64,000 bases of DNA from Mycobacterium colombiense CECT 3035 (GCF_002105755.1 NZ_CP020821.1:2418001-2482000), one strand, 5' to 3'; positions 49,927 to 60,045 are shown, counted from the first letter of the stretch. Numbers and translations are program-made. Notes: generated by a model not told the origin, from the sequence alone.

Positions 49927-50733
49927 TCACTTCTGGCAGGTCGGGCACCAGAAGACGTTTCTGCCCTCCAGCACCGCGGTGCGGATCGGGTCGCCGGACA
50001 CCCGGCAGGGCTCGCCGGTGCGCCGGTAGACGTAGGTGCGGGGCCGGTCCGGCCGGTAGGACGGCGCGCCGTGGTCGTGTTCGGGCCGCACCACGATGAT
50101 CTTGCCGCGGCGCAACCCGACCTTCATCAGGGCGACCAGATCGGTCCAGGCGGCGTCGAACTCGTCCTCGCCGACGTCGCGTCCAGGCCGGAACGGGTCG
50201 ATCCCGTGCCGGAACAGCAACTCGCTGCGGTACACGTTGCCCACGCCGGCCATCACCGTCTGATCCATCAGGAGTGCACCAATTGTCCTGCGTGACTTGG
50301 CAATCCGCTTCCACGCCCAGGACGGATCGGCATCGCCGCGCAACGGGTCGGGGCCCAGCCTGGCCAGAACGTCGCTGACCTGACCCTCGTCGATGACCTC
50401 GCAGACCGTCGGGCCGCGCAGGTCGGTGCCGTAGCCAGCGCCGATCATGCGCATCCGTACCTGCCCGATCGCCTCCGGAAACAGCCCGTCGCCGGGACGC
50501 TCCCATTCGGTGAAGGCGCCGTAGAGCCCCAGGTGCACGTGCACGATCGGGCCGCCGGCGTAGTGGTGGAACAGGTGTTTGCCCCAGGCGCTGGTGCGCT
50601 GCAGCACCCGGCCGTCGACCACCGCGGCCGAATCAGCGAAGCGGCCCTGCGGGCTGGACACCGCGACGGGGGCGCCGGCGTACCGGCGCTGGTGCAGCCG
50701 GGCCAGCCGGTGCAGGGTATGCCCTTCGGGCAC
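49927..50733 (-). CDS. nei1: Formamidopyrimidine-DNA glycosylase / endonuclease VIII family
   Basis: The 268-residue homologue of Rv2464c removes oxidised bases from DNA. It has the catalytic N-terminus MPEGHTLHRLA (Pro2 nucleophile, Glu3), the conserved Lys in WGKHLFHH, the helix-two-turn-helix region LLMDQTVMAGVGNVYRSELLF, and a C-terminal zinc-finger segment. The finger is altered: the first knuckle reads GEPCRVSGD, where the family has C-x2-C, so Ser replaces one zinc ligand, while the second knuckle FWCPTCQ is complete. The protein may have a weakened or missing zinc site. Confidence 0.9.
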   Translation of the reverse strand: MPEGHTLHRLARLHQRRYAGAPVAVSSPQGRFADSAAVVDGRVLQRTSAWGKHLFHHYAGGPIVHVHLGLYGAFTEWERPGDGLFPEAIGQVRMRMIGAGYGTDLRGPTVCEVIDEGQVSDVLARLGPDPLRGDADPSWAWKRIAKSRRTIGALLMDQTVMAGVGNVYRSELLFRHGIDPFRPGRDVGEDEFDAAWTDLVALMKVGLRRGKIIVVRPEHDHGAPSYRPDRPRTYVYRRTGEPCRVSGDPIRTAVLEGRNVFWCPTCQK

Positions 50734-50751
50734 GCGCAGACCTTTCCGGCG

Positions 50752-51231
50752 TCAACCCGCGGCGCCGGGCACCGGCGGGGCTTGGTGGGTGCGTTCGTAT
50801 TCGGCGAGTATGTCGATACGCCGTTGGTGGCGTTCGGCTTTCGACCACGGCGTGGTCAAGAACGCGTCAACGATGGCCAGCGCCTCGGCCACCGTGTGCA
50901 TGCGACCGCCGATGCCGATCAGTTGGGCGTTGTTGTGCTCGCGGGCCAGCGACGCCGTTTCGACGCTCCAGGCCAGCGCGCAGCGGGCGCCGGGCACCTT
51001 GTTGGCGGCGATCTGCTCGCCGTTGCCCGACCCGCCGAGCACGATGCCCAGGCTGTCCGGGTCGGCCACCGTGCGGGTCGCGGCGGCGATGCAGAAGGCG
51101 GGGTAATCGTCTTCGGCGTCGTAGCTGAAGGCGCCGCAATCGATCGGCTCGTGCCCGGATTTCGTAAGGTGGTCGATGATCTGCTGCTTGAGCTCGAATC
51201 CGGCGTGGTCAGAGCCGAGGTAGACGCGCAT
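50752..51231 (-). CDS. rpiB: Ribose-5-phosphate isomerase B
   Basis: RpiB interconverts ribose 5-phosphate and ribulose 5-phosphate. The 159-residue product starts MRVYLGSDHAGFELKQQI and has DCGAFSYDAEDDYPAFC and GIVLGGSGNGEQIAANK; as in other mycobacteria the catalytic base is expected to be the Glu of SGNGE (Glu72). ATG 51231 is the family start; the frame continues upstream through non-coding sequence. It lies 18 bp before nei1 on the same strand, as in M. tuberculosis (Rv2465c-Rv2464c). Confidence 0.95.
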   Translation of the reverse strand: MRVYLGSDHAGFELKQQIIDHLTKSGHEPIDCGAFSYDAEDDYPAFCIAAATRTVADPDSLGIVLGGSGNGEQIAANKVPGARCALAWSVETASLAREHNNAQLIGIGGRMHTVAEALAIVDAFLTTPWSKAERHQRRIDILAEYERTHQAPPVPGAAG

Positions 51232-51335
51232 GACCGCAATCCTTACACAGCCACCCGCCGAGCCGGCGGCGGCGATCGCCGTGCATCGCCGCCGAACCGG
51301 CCCAGGCGATCGCAGCGGGTCGCCGGCCGATCGCT

Positions 51336-51959
51336 CTAGTCGAATTCGGGCTTCTCGGTGCGGCTGCGCTTGAGCTCGAAGAAGTGCGGGTAGGACGCGA
51401 ACGTGACGGAGGCGTCCCACAGCTTGCCCGCTTCCTCACCACGCGGAATCTTGGAGAGCACCGGCCCGAAGAACGCCACGTTGTTGACGTGGATGGTCGG
51501 CGTGCCGACGTCGTCGCCCACCGCGTCCATCCCGGCGTGGTGGCTCTTGCGCAGCGCCTCGTCGTACTCCTCGCTGGTCGCGGCCTCCGCCAACTCGGCC
51601 GGCAGGCCGACGTCGTCGAGCGCCAGTTTGATCACGTCATCCAGATCCTTGTTGCCCTCGTTGTGAATCCGGGTGCCCATCGCGGTGTACAGCGGCGCGA
51701 GCACCTCGGCGCCGTGGGCTTGCTCGGCGGCGATCGCCACGCGCACCGGCCCGAAGGCCTTCGACAACCGTTCCCGGTACTCGTCGGGCAGGCCCTCGCG
51801 GTTTTCGTTGAGCACCGCCAGGCTCATCACGTGGAAGTTCACCTCGATGTCGCGCACCTTTTCCACCTCGAGGATCCAGCGCGAGGTGATCCACGCCCAC
51901 GGGCACAGCGGATCGAACCAGAAATCGGCCTTGTTCTTCGCGGCGGCGGTGTCAGGCAT
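51336..51959 (-). CDS. DsbA-like thioredoxin-fold oxidoreductase with CPWA active site
   Basis: The 207-residue homologue of Rv2466c, a cytosolic mycothiol-linked DsbA-type enzyme. It has the N-terminus [20 protein letters not shown], the helical insertion [20 protein letters not shown] with the cis-Pro loop GTPTIHV, and the conserved C-terminal region [14 protein letters not shown]. The active site is CPWA (Cys19-Ala22) where I recall CPWC in M. tuberculosis; the codon is GCG. With one cysteine only, the enzyme should work through a mixed disulfide with mycothiol or not as a disulfide oxidant at all. There is no signal peptide. ATG 51959 is the start. Confidence 0.9.
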   Translation of the reverse strand: MPDTAAAKNKADFWFDPLCPWAWITSRWILEVEKVRDIEVNFHVMSLAVLNENREGLPDEYRERLSKAFGPVRVAIAAEQAHGAEVLAPLYTAMGTRIHNEGNKDLDDVIKLALDDVGLPAELAEAATSEEYDEALRKSHHAGMDAVGDDVGTPTIHVNNVAFFGPVLSKIPRGEEAGKLWDASVTFASYPHFFELKRSRTEKPEFD

Positions 51960-52051
51960 GACGGATCCTCTCGTGAAGTGAAAAGTCTGATCTGCACAAC
52001 CGTAGGCGTCTGCATCCTGTTCCCGGTTTGCCCGACCCGTAAGTTGGACAC

Positions 52052-54637
52052 GTGGCTCTCCCGAATCTCACCCGCGAACAAGCCGTCGAGCGCGCCGCGC
52101 TGATCACGGTCGCCGGCTATCAGATCGACCTCGACGTCACCGACGGCTCCGGCGGTCCCGGCGAACGGACCTTCCGCTCCATCACCACCGTGGTATTCGA
52201 CTCGCTGGCCGGCGCCGACTCGGTCATCGACATCGCCGCCGACACCATCCGCGGCGCCACGCTCAACGGGCGCGATCTGGACGTCTCCGGGTACGACGAG
52301 TCGACGGGCATCCCCCTGCGCGGGCTGGCCGACCGCAACGTCGTCGTCATCGACGCGGACTGCCTCTACTCCAACACCGGTGAGGGTCTGCATCGGTTCG
52401 TCGACCCGGTCGACAACGAGACCTACCTGTACTCGCAGTTCGAAACCGCCGACGCCAAGCGCATGTTCGCCTGCTTCGACCAGCCCGACATGAAGGCGAC
52501 CTTCGACGTGCGGGTGACCGCGCCCGCACACTGGAAGGTGGTCTCCAACGGCGCGACGGTGTCGGTGAACGACGGACTGCACACCTTCGCCACCACGCCG
52601 CGGATGAGCACCTATCTGGTCGCCTTGATCGCCGGCCCCTACGCCGAGTGGAACGACTCCTACACCGACGAGCACGGCGAGATCCCGCTGGGCATCTTCT
52701 GCCGGTCCTCGCTGGCCCAACACATGGACGCCGAGCGGCTGTTCACCCAGACCAAGCAGGGATTCGGCTTCTACCACAAGAACTTCGGCATGCCCTACGC
52801 GTTCGGGAAATACGACCAGCTGTTCGTCCCCGAATTCAACGCCGGCGCAATGGAAAACGCGGGCGCGGTGACGTTCCTCGAGGACTACGTGTTTCGCAGC
52901 AAGGTCACCCGGGCTTCCTATGAGCGGCGCGCCGAGACCGTGCTGCACGAGATGGCGCACATGTGGTTCGGCGACCTGGTCACCATGACCTGGTGGGACG
53001 ACCTGTGGCTCAACGAGTCGTTCGCGACCTTCGCTTCGGTGTTATGCCAAAGCGAGGCAACGGAATTCACCGAGGCCTGGACGACATTCGCGACGGTCGA
53101 GAAATCGTGGGCATACCGCCAGGACCAGCTGCCGTCGACGCATCCGATCGCCGCCGACATCCCCGACCTCGAAGCGGTCGAGGTGAACTTCGACGGCATC
53201 ACCTACGCCAAGGGCGCCTCGGTGCTCAAGCAGCTCGTCGCCTACGTCGGGTTGGAACACTTCCTGGCCGGGCTGCGGGATTACTTCCGCGCCCACGCCT
53301 TCGGCAACGCCACGTTCGACGATCTGGTCGCCGCGCTGGAGAAGGCGTCGGGACGTGACTTGTCCGACTGGGGTCAGCAGTGGCTGAAAACGACCGGGCT
53401 GAACACGCTTCGGCCGGAGTTCGACGTCGACGGCCCGGGCGCCGGGGGCAAGTTCACCCGGTTCGCGGTGACCCAGAGTGGCGCCGCACCGGGGGGCGGC
53501 GAGACCCGGGTGCACCGGCTGGCGGTCGGGATCTACGACGATGACGGAAACGGAAAGCTGGTGCGGGTGCACCGCGAGGAACTCGACGTCGAAGGTCCGG
53601 TCACGGAAGTCCCTGCGCTGGTTGGTGTTTCCCGGGGACAGCTGGTCCTGGTCAACGACGACGACCTGACGTATTGCTCGTTGCGGCTGGACGCCGAGTC
53701 GTTGCGCACCGCGCTGGAGCGCATCGCCGACATCGCCGAGCCGCTGCCACGGTCGCTGGTCTGGTCGGCCGCCTGGGAGATGACGCGCGAGGCCGAGTTG
53801 CGGGCCCGCGACTTCGTGGCCCTGGTGGCCGGCGGCGTGCACGCGGAATCCGAGGTCGGGGTGGCGCAGCGGCTGCTGCTGCAGGCGCAGACGGCGCTGA
53901 CATCGTACGCCGAGCAGGGCTGGGCACGCGAGCACGGCTGGCCGCAGTTCGCCGACCGGCTGCTGGAGTTGGCGCGCGGCGCGCAGCCCGGCTCGGATCA
54001 CCAGCTCGCCTTCGTCAACACGCTGTGCTCGTCGGTGCTGTCGACCGGCCATATCGAAACGCTGGCGGACCTGCTGGACCGCGACCCCGCCGAGCTGGGG
54101 CTGCCTGGCCTCGAGGTCGACACGGACCTGCGCTGGCGGATCGTCACGGCGCTGGCGACCGCGGGCAGCGTGGACGCCGACGGGCCCGCGACGCCGTTCA
54201 TCGACGCCGAGATCGCGCGCGACCCGACCGCGGCCGGCAAGCGCCACGGCGCCCAGGCCGCGACGGCCCGACCCCAGCTGGCGGTCAAGGAGGCGGCCTG
54301 GACGACGGTGGTCGAGGACGACACCCTGGCCAACATCACCGCCCGCTCGATCATCGCGGGCATCGCCCCGCCCGGGCAGGCCGAGTTGCTCAAGCCGTTC
54401 ACCGCGCGCTATTTCGAGGCGATCGCCGGGGTCTGGGCGCGCCGGTCGAGCGAGGTGGCCCAGACGGTGGTGATCGGCCTCTACCCGCACTGGGACATCA
54501 GCGACGACGGCGTCGCCGCGGCGGACAGGTTCCTGTCCGACCCGGAGGTGCCGGCCGCGCTGCGCCGCCTGGTGCTCGAGGGCCAGGCGGGAGTGAAGCG
54601 GTCGTTGCGCGCGCGCCGATTCGACGCCGAGGGCTGA
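52052..54637 (+). CDS. pepN: Aminopeptidase N
   Basis: PepN is an M1-family zinc aminopeptidase that trims N-terminal residues from peptides, part of downstream protein recycling after Clp proteolysis. The 861-residue protein has the exopeptidase motif GAMEN (265-269), the zinc site HEMAH (299-303) and the third ligand Glu322 in NESFA. A large helical C-terminal domain follows. GTG 52052 gives [15 protein letters not shown], and the length equals that recalled for Rv2467. It diverges from the DsbA-like gene over about 90 bp. Confidence 0.96.
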   Translation: MALPNLTREQAVERAALITVAGYQIDLDVTDGSGGPGERTFRSITTVVFDSLAGADSVIDIAADTIRGATLNGRDLDVSGYDESTGIPLRGLADRNVVVIDADCLYSNTGEGLHRFVDPVDNETYLYSQFETADAKRMFACFDQPDMKATFDVRVTAPAHWKVVSNGATVSVNDGLHTFATTPRMSTYLVALIAGPYAEWNDSYTDEHGEIPLGIFCRSSLAQHMDAERLFTQTKQGFGFYHKNFGMPYAFGKYDQLFVPEFNAGAMENAGAVTFLEDYVFRSKVTRASYERRAETVLHEMAHMWFGDLVTMTWWDDLWLNESFATFASVLCQSEATEFTEAWTTFATVEKSWAYRQDQLPSTHPIAADIPDLEAVEVNFDGITYAKGASVLKQLVAYVGLEHFLAGLRDYFRAHAFGNATFDDLVAALEKASGRDLSDWGQQWLKTTGLNTLRPEFDVDGPGAGGKFTRFAVTQSGAAPGGGETRVHRLAVGIYDDDGNGKLVRVHREELDVEGPVTEVPALVGVSRGQLVLVNDDDLTYCSLRLDAESLRTALERIADIAEPLPRSLVWSAAWEMTREAELRARDFVALVAGGVHAESEVGVAQRLLLQAQTALTSYAEQGWAREHGWPQFADRLLELARGAQPGSDHQLAFVNTLCSSVLSTGHIETLADLLDRDPAELGLPGLEVDTDLRWRIVTALATAGSVDADGPATPFIDAEIARDPTAAGKRHGAQAATARPQLAVKEAAWTTVVEDDTLANITARSIIAGIAPPGQAELLKPFTARYFEAIAGVWARRSSEVAQTVVIGLYPHWDISDDGVAAADRFLSDPEVPAALRRLVLEGQAGVKRSLRARRFDAEG

Positions 54638-54664
54638 GCCCCCGCGACAAGCGAGCCCCGATGG

Positions 54665-55132
54665 TCAGGCGGGCGAAATCCCCGCGCTCAGCACGCGAAT
54701 CGCGCTGACCAGTCCGTCGACCAGGTCGCCGCGCTCGAATGCCGAGGACGCGGCCGCCACACCCAGCGGAGCGGCCGACTCGGCGCCGCGGCCGCGAACC
54801 TGCGTGCCGTAGACCACCTCGATGACCTTCTGGTCGGGTGAGACGGCCAGCAGCACCGCGTTGTCCGGCGTCGGCACGTCGGCCAGGATCTCGCGGGCCC
54901 GCGCGGCGGTGTCGCTGCCCAAATCGCCCAGGTAGATCGCGAAGCGCGTCTTGGACGCCCGGGAGCCGAACTTCAGCGCGTCGTCGATGGCGACCAGGTC
55001 CTTGGTCGAGAAGGGGAAATGCACGGACAGCTCGCCGGGCTCGGTGACGCCCGAGATCCGCCCGCTGGTGGTGATGACCGTTCCGGGCGGCAGCTCGGTG
55101 GGTTCCTTCGTCGCTACCTCACCACGTGCCAC
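54665..55132 (-). CDS. DUF5130 / TPM-like domain protein
   Basis: The 155-residue product, homologue of Rv2468c, has a single alpha/beta domain with [40 protein letters not shown] and [19 protein letters not shown], resembling TPM-fold proteins. No signal peptide or catalytic motif is clear, and the function is unknown. GTG 55132 overlaps the previous gene by 14 bp, so the two are co-expressed. The true start might be a few codons different. Confidence 0.75.
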   Translation of the reverse strand: MARGEVATKEPTELPPGTVITTSGRISGVTEPGELSVHFPFSTKDLVAIDDALKFGSRASKTRFAIYLGDLGSDTAARAREILADVPTPDNAVLLAVSPDQKVIEVVYGTQVRGRGAESAAPLGVAAASSAFERGDLVDGLVSAIRVLSAGISPA

Positions 55133-55355
55133 TGGCGCCACCTCCGACTGAGAATTCCGACGTGCCGTGCCCACCGTGGGCGTGCCCCACCTCTTCACCG
55201 GTGGCGGCCCACAGGATCGGCGGATGCGTCCACTTCTCGCCCAGCTTGTAGGCCGCGGGGTGCGGCCCCTTGTGCGACCAGATCAGCACCGACAGCACAG
55301 CTACCAGCAACAGCGGTATTCCGACGATGAACAGATGGACATGCATAGGACTCAC
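55119..55355 (-). CDS. Small membrane protein, possible cytochrome aa3 oxidase accessory subunit
   Basis: A 78-residue protein with one N-terminal membrane helix (about 7-26, [19 protein letters not shown]) and a polar C-terminus with a His-rich stretch (VGHAHGGHG). It corresponds to the small gene Rv2468A. I recall that the M. smegmatis homologue in this neighbourhood was found as a subunit (CtaJ type) of the cytochrome bcc-aa3 supercomplex; I cannot confirm it, so no symbol is given. The start is GTG 55355 or ATG 55346. The end overlaps the DUF5130 gene. Confidence 0.7.
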   Translation of the reverse strand: MSPMHVHLFIVGIPLLLVAVLSVLIWSHKGPHPAAYKLGEKWTHPPILWAATGEEVGHAHGGHGTSEFSVGGGASGTW

Positions 55356-55413
55356 GACGCAAACCGTATCCCACGAAGCGATCGAGCGGCGCGACCGGAC
55401 ACCGGATTGGTGG

Positions 55414-56061
55414 TCAGGCCGCGCCCTCGCCGAGGTAGCGGGCCCAGGCCGGATCGAGTTCTTTGACCGTCGACAGCAGCCGCCAGTGCTGCCCGGTCGG
55501 CGGCAGCGGCGGCCGGCGCAGCGCCCAGCCGAGCTCGCTGAGCAGCTTGTCGCCCTTGCGGTGGTTGCAGGTCGAGCAGCACGCGACGCAGTTCTCCCAG
55601 GAGTGGTCGCCGCCGCGGCTGCGGGGCAGCACGTGGTCTACGGTGTCCGCCTTCGCCCCGCAGTAGGCGCAGCAGAACCGGTCGCGGTGCATCAGCGCGG
55701 CGCGGGTCATCGGGACGCGCGCCCGGTACGGGACGCGGACGTAGGACCGCAGCTGGATCACCGAGGGCACCACGATCGAGCTGGTCGCCGAGTGGATCAC
55801 GGGGCCGGCCGGGTCGTGGTGGACCACGTCGGCCTTCCCGCAGATCACCATGACGATCGCGCGGCGCATCGGCAGCGCGGTCAGCGGTTCGTAGGTGGAA
55901 TTCAGCAGCAGGACCCGCCGGCGACTCCAGATCGACGCGCCCTCGGGGCGTGCGGGCGGATGGATCTCAACACTATGCAGCGACGACGCGGTTGTGGGTC
56001 CGGTTAACCCTGCCGCGGCCACCTGACTGCGGTGGCTGCGGCGCTTCTTGCCCTGCGCCAT
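55414..56061 (-). CDS. HNH endonuclease family protein
   Basis: The 215-residue homologue of Rv2469c contains an HNH domain: CCAYCGAKADTVDHVLPRSR, then GGDHSWENCVACCSTCNHRK, with two CxxC zinc pairs (CAYC and CSTC), the central DH and the closing N/H. The N-terminal half (LLLNSTYEPLTALPMRRAIVM) is the conserved flank of the stand-alone HNH proteins common in actinobacteria and cyanobacteria. These are not tied to a known restriction system. GGAGG precedes ATG 56061. The role is unknown; DNA repair or nicking is plausible. Confidence 0.88.
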   Translation of the reverse strand: MAQGKKRRSHRSQVAAAGLTGPTTASSLHSVEIHPPARPEGASIWSRRRVLLLNSTYEPLTALPMRRAIVMVICGKADVVHHDPAGPVIHSATSSIVVPSVIQLRSYVRVPYRARVPMTRAALMHRDRFCCAYCGAKADTVDHVLPRSRGGDHSWENCVACCSTCNHRKGDKLLSELGWALRRPPLPPTGQHWRLLSTVKELDPAWARYLGEGAA

Positions 56062-56204
56062 AGATCCTCCGCGAACAGTCCACCATGATTCGCCGCCAAT
56101 CGCACCCCTATTGCAGGTGAACGCCGTGTCGATCCGATGAACACCGGGCATGGGGTCGGGCCGCCTCCGCTTGGCATCGCCGGGATGCACCACAATGGAC
56201 GGCG

Positions 56205-56600
56205 ATGGATCAGGTAGCAGAGTCCTTCTACGACGCGGTCGGCGGCGCCGAGACTTTCCACGCGATCGTCGCGCGCTTTTACGCCCAGGTTCCCGAGGAC
56301 GAGATCCTGCGCGAGCTGTATCCGCTGGACGACCTCGAGGGCGCCGAAGAGCGCCTGCGGATGTTCCTCGAGCAGTACTGGGGCGGCCCGCGCACCTACT
56401 CCGACCGGCGCGGACACCCGCGGCTGCGGATGCGTCACGTGCCGTTCCGGATCACTCCCCTGGCGCGTGACGCGTGGCTGCGATGCATGCACACGGCCGT
56501 CGCATCCATCGATTCGCAGACGCTCGACGACGAGCACCGTCGCGAGTTGCTCAACTACCTGGAAATGGCTGCCGACTCATTGGTCAACTCGCCCTTCTAG
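56205..56600 (+). CDS. glbO: Truncated haemoglobin O
   Basis: The 131-residue protein is a group II truncated globin (trHbO, Rv2470). It has the N-terminal [21 protein letters not shown], the B10/CD1-type tyrosines, the proximal His in [10 protein letters not shown] and the conserved Trp in DAWLRCM. Such globins bind oxygen tightly and may act in oxygen or nitric-oxide chemistry at the membrane. The aglA gene follows 25 bp later, as in M. tuberculosis, suggesting a shared transcript. Confidence 0.95.
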   Translation: MDQVAESFYDAVGGAETFHAIVARFYAQVPEDEILRELYPLDDLEGAEERLRMFLEQYWGGPRTYSDRRGHPRLRMRHVPFRITPLARDAWLRCMHTAVASIDSQTLDDEHRRELLNYLEMAADSLVNSPF

Positions 56601-56625
56601 ATACCCCGCAACCGAACGGAGCACT

Positions 56626-58191
56626 ATGAGCCCCGCAGCATGGTGGTCGAACGCGGTCTTTTATCAGGTCTATCCACGATCGTTCGCCGACAGCAACGGC
56701 GACGGTGTCGGTGACATCGACGGGATCGTGGCGCATCTGGATCACCTGGAGCGGCTGGGCGTGGACGCGATCTGGCTCAGCCCGGTCACCGTCTCGCCGA
56801 TGGCCGACCACGGCTACGACGTCGCCGATCCGCGCGACATCGACCCGCTGTTCGGCGGAATGCCCGCGATCGACCGGCTGATCGCGGCGGCACACCAGCG
56901 GGACATCAAGCTCACCATGGACGTGGTGCCCAACCACACCAGCTCCGCGCACCCGTGGTTTCAGGCCGCGCTGGCCGCCGGCCCGGGCACCGACGCCCGG
57001 GAGCGTTACCACTTCCGCGACGGCAAGGGCCCCGGCGGGGCGCTGCCGCCGAACAATTGGACGTCGGTCTTCGGCGGCTCGGCCTGGACGCGGGTGGTCG
57101 AGCCCGACGGCAACCCCGGCCAGTACTACCTGCATCTCTTCGACACCGAGCAGCCGGACCTGAACTGGGAGAACCCCGAGGTCTTCGAGGACTTCGCGAC
57201 CTCGCTGCGGTTTTGGCTGGATCGTGGGGTGGACGGCTTCCGCATCGACGTCGCGCACGGGATGGCCAAGCCGCCCGGCCTGCCCGACGCCAAGGACGAC
57301 GCCAAGGTGCTGAGCCACAGCGACGACGACCCGCGTTTCAACAACGCCGGCGTGCACGACATCCACCGCAAGATCCGCAAGATCGTCGACGAGTATCCCG
57401 GGGCGGTGACCATCGGCGAGGTGTGGGTGATGGACAACCTGCTGTGGGCCGAGTACCTGCGGCCCGACCAATTGCATCTCGGCTTCAATTTCCGGCTGAC
57501 CAAGATCGACTTCGACGCCGGCCAGATCCGTGACGCCATCGAGAACTCGCTGGCGGCCACCGCGATCTATGACGCCGTCCCGACCTGGACGCTGTCCAAC
57601 CACGACGTGGACCGCGAGGTCACCCGCTACGGCGGCGGCGAGATCGGACTGCGCAGGGCCCGGGCCATGGCGATGGTCATGCTCGCCCTGCCGGGCACGG
57701 TGTTCGTCTACAACGGCGAGGAGCTCGGGCTGCCCGACGTGCTGGACCTGCCCGAGGAGGTGCTGGCTGACCCGACGTGGGAACGGTCGGGGCACACGGA
57801 ACGGGGCCGGGACAAGTGCCGGGTGCCGATCCCGTGGTCGGGCGAGCAGCCCCCGTTCGGGTTCTCGTCCACGCCGGATACCTGGTTACCGATGCCGAGG
57901 GACTGGGCGGCCCTGACCGTCGAGAAGCAGAGCGGCGATCCCGACTCCACCTTGGCGTTCTTCCAGCGGGCGCTCGAATTGCGTAAGCGCCGTGTGGAAT
58001 TCGATGGCGACAGCATCGAGTGGCTGGATGCGCCCCGCGACGCGGTGCTCTTCCGGCGCCCCGGTGGGCTGACCTGCGCGCTCAACGGCGGCGAGTCGCC
58101 GGTGCCGCTGCCGGCGGGCGAGCTGATCCTGGCCAGCGCGCCGCTGCTGGACGGCAAACTGCCACCGGATGCGGCGGCCTGGCTGGCGTAG
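56626..58191 (+). CDS. aglA: Glycoside hydrolase family 13 alpha-glucosidase
   Basis: The 521-residue homologue of Rv2471 has the GH13 regions DVVPNHTS (99-106), GFRIDVAHG with nucleophile Asp208, IGEVW with acid/base Glu265, and SNHD with Asp327. These are the alpha-glucosidase/oligo-1,6-glucosidase type residues; likely substrates are maltose, isomaltose or related oligosaccharides. ATG 56626 starts directly before WWSNAVFYQVYPRSFAD. The enzyme is cytosolic, with no signal peptide. The protein is somewhat shorter than the 546 residues I recall for M. tuberculosis. Confidence 0.92.
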   Translation: MSPAAWWSNAVFYQVYPRSFADSNGDGVGDIDGIVAHLDHLERLGVDAIWLSPVTVSPMADHGYDVADPRDIDPLFGGMPAIDRLIAAAHQRDIKLTMDVVPNHTSSAHPWFQAALAAGPGTDARERYHFRDGKGPGGALPPNNWTSVFGGSAWTRVVEPDGNPGQYYLHLFDTEQPDLNWENPEVFEDFATSLRFWLDRGVDGFRIDVAHGMAKPPGLPDAKDDAKVLSHSDDDPRFNNAGVHDIHRKIRKIVDEYPGAVTIGEVWVMDNLLWAEYLRPDQLHLGFNFRLTKIDFDAGQIRDAIENSLAATAIYDAVPTWTLSNHDVDREVTRYGGGEIGLRRARAMAMVMLALPGTVFVYNGEELGLPDVLDLPEEVLADPTWERSGHTERGRDKCRVPIPWSGEQPPFGFSSTPDTWLPMPRDWAALTVEKQSGDPDSTLAFFQRALELRKRRVEFDGDSIEWLDAPRDAVLFRRPGGLTCALNGGESPVPLPAGELILASAPLLDGKLPPDAAAWLA

Positions 58192-58256
58192 CGGATCCGG
58201 GCCGCGCCGCCCGAGTCTCGTGAGCGTTTCGCGGCGGACTGCTCTATATGTGGTGC

Positions 58257-59294
58257 ATGGCTTCCTACGAGTGGACAGTGATCGGTGCCGGACCGGCGGG
58301 CATCGCCGCGGTGGGAAGGCTGCTTGACCACGGAATCGCTGCCGAGCGGATCGCCTGGGTCGATCCGGCCTTCGCCGGCGGCGACATCGGCCAGAAATGG
58401 CGGTCGGTGCCGAGCAACACCCATGTCGGGCTGTTCCTCGAATACTTCAACGGTTCCAAGGCCTTTCGCTTCTCCGAAGCACCTCCCATGGCGCTCAGGG
58501 AGATCGATCCGCAAGAGACCTGTGCGCTCGGCCTGGTGGCCGAACCCCTGGTGTGGGTCACCGGGCAGCTCCGTGAACGCGTCGACGCCCTTGCCACCAC
58601 CGCCACCGCGCTGTTCTTGGCGAACAGGCGGTGGCGGATCCAGACCGACCACGGCGACGTCTTCTCCACGAACGTGGTCCTGGCGGTCGGCGCAGATCCC
58701 AAAAAGCTTTGCCATCCCGGCCTCGACGAGATCGAAGTCCAGGTCGCCCTGGATCCCGAGAAGCTGGCCGCAGAACCACTCGAAGGCGCGACGGTCGCGG
58801 TGTTCGGCTCGTCGCACTCGTCGATGATCGTGCTGCCGAATCTGCTGCGCCACCCCGTCGAACGCATCGTCAATTTCTATCGGAGTCCACTGAAATACGC
58901 TGTGTATCTCGATGATTGGATCCTGTTTGACGACACCGGCTTGAAGGGCCGGGCGGCCGCCTGGGCGCGGGAGAACATCGACGGGGTGCTTCCCGACCGC
59001 CTGGAGAGGTGCCGGGCGTCGAGCCCGGAGTTCGCCGACAAACTGGCGCAGTGCGACCGCGTCGTCTACACCGTCGGCTTCGAGCGCAGGACGTTGCCCG
59101 AGACACCGCAGTGGGGGCAGCTGGACTACAACCGCACCAACGGGATCCTGGCCCCCGGGCTTTTCGGGGTGGGCATCGCGTTCCCCCAATACGCCGAAGA
59201 CCCATACGGCTACGGGCAGTTTCGGGTGGGCCTGAAGAAGTTCATGGACCATCTGGACGCCGTGCTGCCCCTGTGGCTGCTCTACGGCCCCTGA
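58257..59294 (+). CDS. FAD/NAD(P)-binding oxidoreductase
   Basis: The 345-residue protein begins MASYEWTVIGAGPAGIAAVG with the FAD-binding GxGxxG motif, and has a second nucleotide-binding loop VAVFGSSHSSMIVL near residue 180 and the closing FAD motif TNGILAPGLFGVGIAFPQY. The overall form resembles the flavin monooxygenase and lysine-hydroxylase-like group of pyridine-nucleotide oxidoreductases. The substrate is unknown. ATG 58248 is an in-frame alternative three codons upstream. It takes the place of Rv2472-Rv2473 in M. tuberculosis and stands alone on the plus strand, so it is likely an acquired gene. Confidence 0.82.
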   Translation: MASYEWTVIGAGPAGIAAVGRLLDHGIAAERIAWVDPAFAGGDIGQKWRSVPSNTHVGLFLEYFNGSKAFRFSEAPPMALREIDPQETCALGLVAEPLVWVTGQLRERVDALATTATALFLANRRWRIQTDHGDVFSTNVVLAVGADPKKLCHPGLDEIEVQVALDPEKLAAEPLEGATVAVFGSSHSSMIVLPNLLRHPVERIVNFYRSPLKYAVYLDDWILFDDTGLKGRAAAWARENIDGVLPDRLERCRASSPEFADKLAQCDRVVYTVGFERRTLPETPQWGQLDYNRTNGILAPGLFGVGIAFPQYAEDPYGYGQFRVGLKKFMDHLDAVLPLWLLYGP

Positions 59295-59373
59295 GCCGCG
59301 CGGCCGAACCCGGCCGGGCGATCGCTTTAAACTCAGCCTGATCCGTTTGGCAGATCGTCGGCGGCCGTCCGCG

Positions 59374-60045
59374 TCAGCCCAGCAGCAGCGCGGGGTCACC
59401 CCGGCGGCGATACACCGAACCGAACCGCGCATCCAGGCGCAACCACGTCGGCAGTATCCGGACCCGGATCAATTCGTCGGCGTCGACCGCATCGGGTGAC
59501 TGCGGCAGAAAACCCATCGCTGTCAGCGCGAACACGCAGCGCATCGGCAGCCCGACCTGCACGTCGGGCGCGCTGACCCGAATGACCTCCTGGTCGAGCA
59601 GCGACACCGGCGGGCCGTGAGAACTGCTGTGCTCCTTGGCAAGTTGCGCGCCGCGTTGCGCGAGTTCGAGGATCACCCGGGCCGGGATGTCCTCGAGGTG
59701 GGTGAACCCGGATTCTGGCGGCAACGCGCCCCGCCACGCCGAATCCATCGCGAAGCCCGGATCGACGTAACCCGAGGCGTCCATCGCGGACAGGCCGCGC
59801 GCCAGCGCGTCGGCGCCCACCGACAGGTCACCGGGCCGCACCTCGCCGACCACCACCCTGCTGGCCAGCACATCGAAACCCGTTGCTACCCAGGCCGTCA
59901 GCAGCCCTGGGGAGCGAGTCCGGAATCGGATGATCGCGGCGTCGTCGAGCCGCAACGCGCGATCGACGAACGCGGCCAGATCCGCGCGGTGGGCGTCTCT
60001 GGAGTCGGCGCCCAGCCATAGTCCTCGGTCCGCTACCTGATCCAC
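59374..60045 (-). CDS. Conserved protein of the gdh operon
   Basis: The 223-residue product, homologue of Rv2474c, has no motif I can name. It begins [20 protein letters not shown] and includes AAIIRFRTRSPGLLTAWVATGF and a C-terminal LLDQEVIRVSAPDVQVGLPM. It looks soluble with no signal peptide. GTG 60045 overlaps the end of the thioesterase gene by 13 bp, so the two are translated together from the gdh message. The function is unknown; the context points to an accessory role beside the thioesterase. Confidence 0.75.
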   Translation of the reverse strand: MDQVADRGLWLGADSRDAHRADLAAFVDRALRLDDAAIIRFRTRSPGLLTAWVATGFDVLASRVVVGEVRPGDLSVGADALARGLSAMDASGYVDPGFAMDSAWRGALPPESGFTHLEDIPARVILELAQRGAQLAKEHSSSHGPPVSLLDQEVIRVSAPDVQVGLPMRCVFALTAMGFLPQSPDAVDADELIRVRILPTWLRLDARFGSVYRRRGDPALLLG

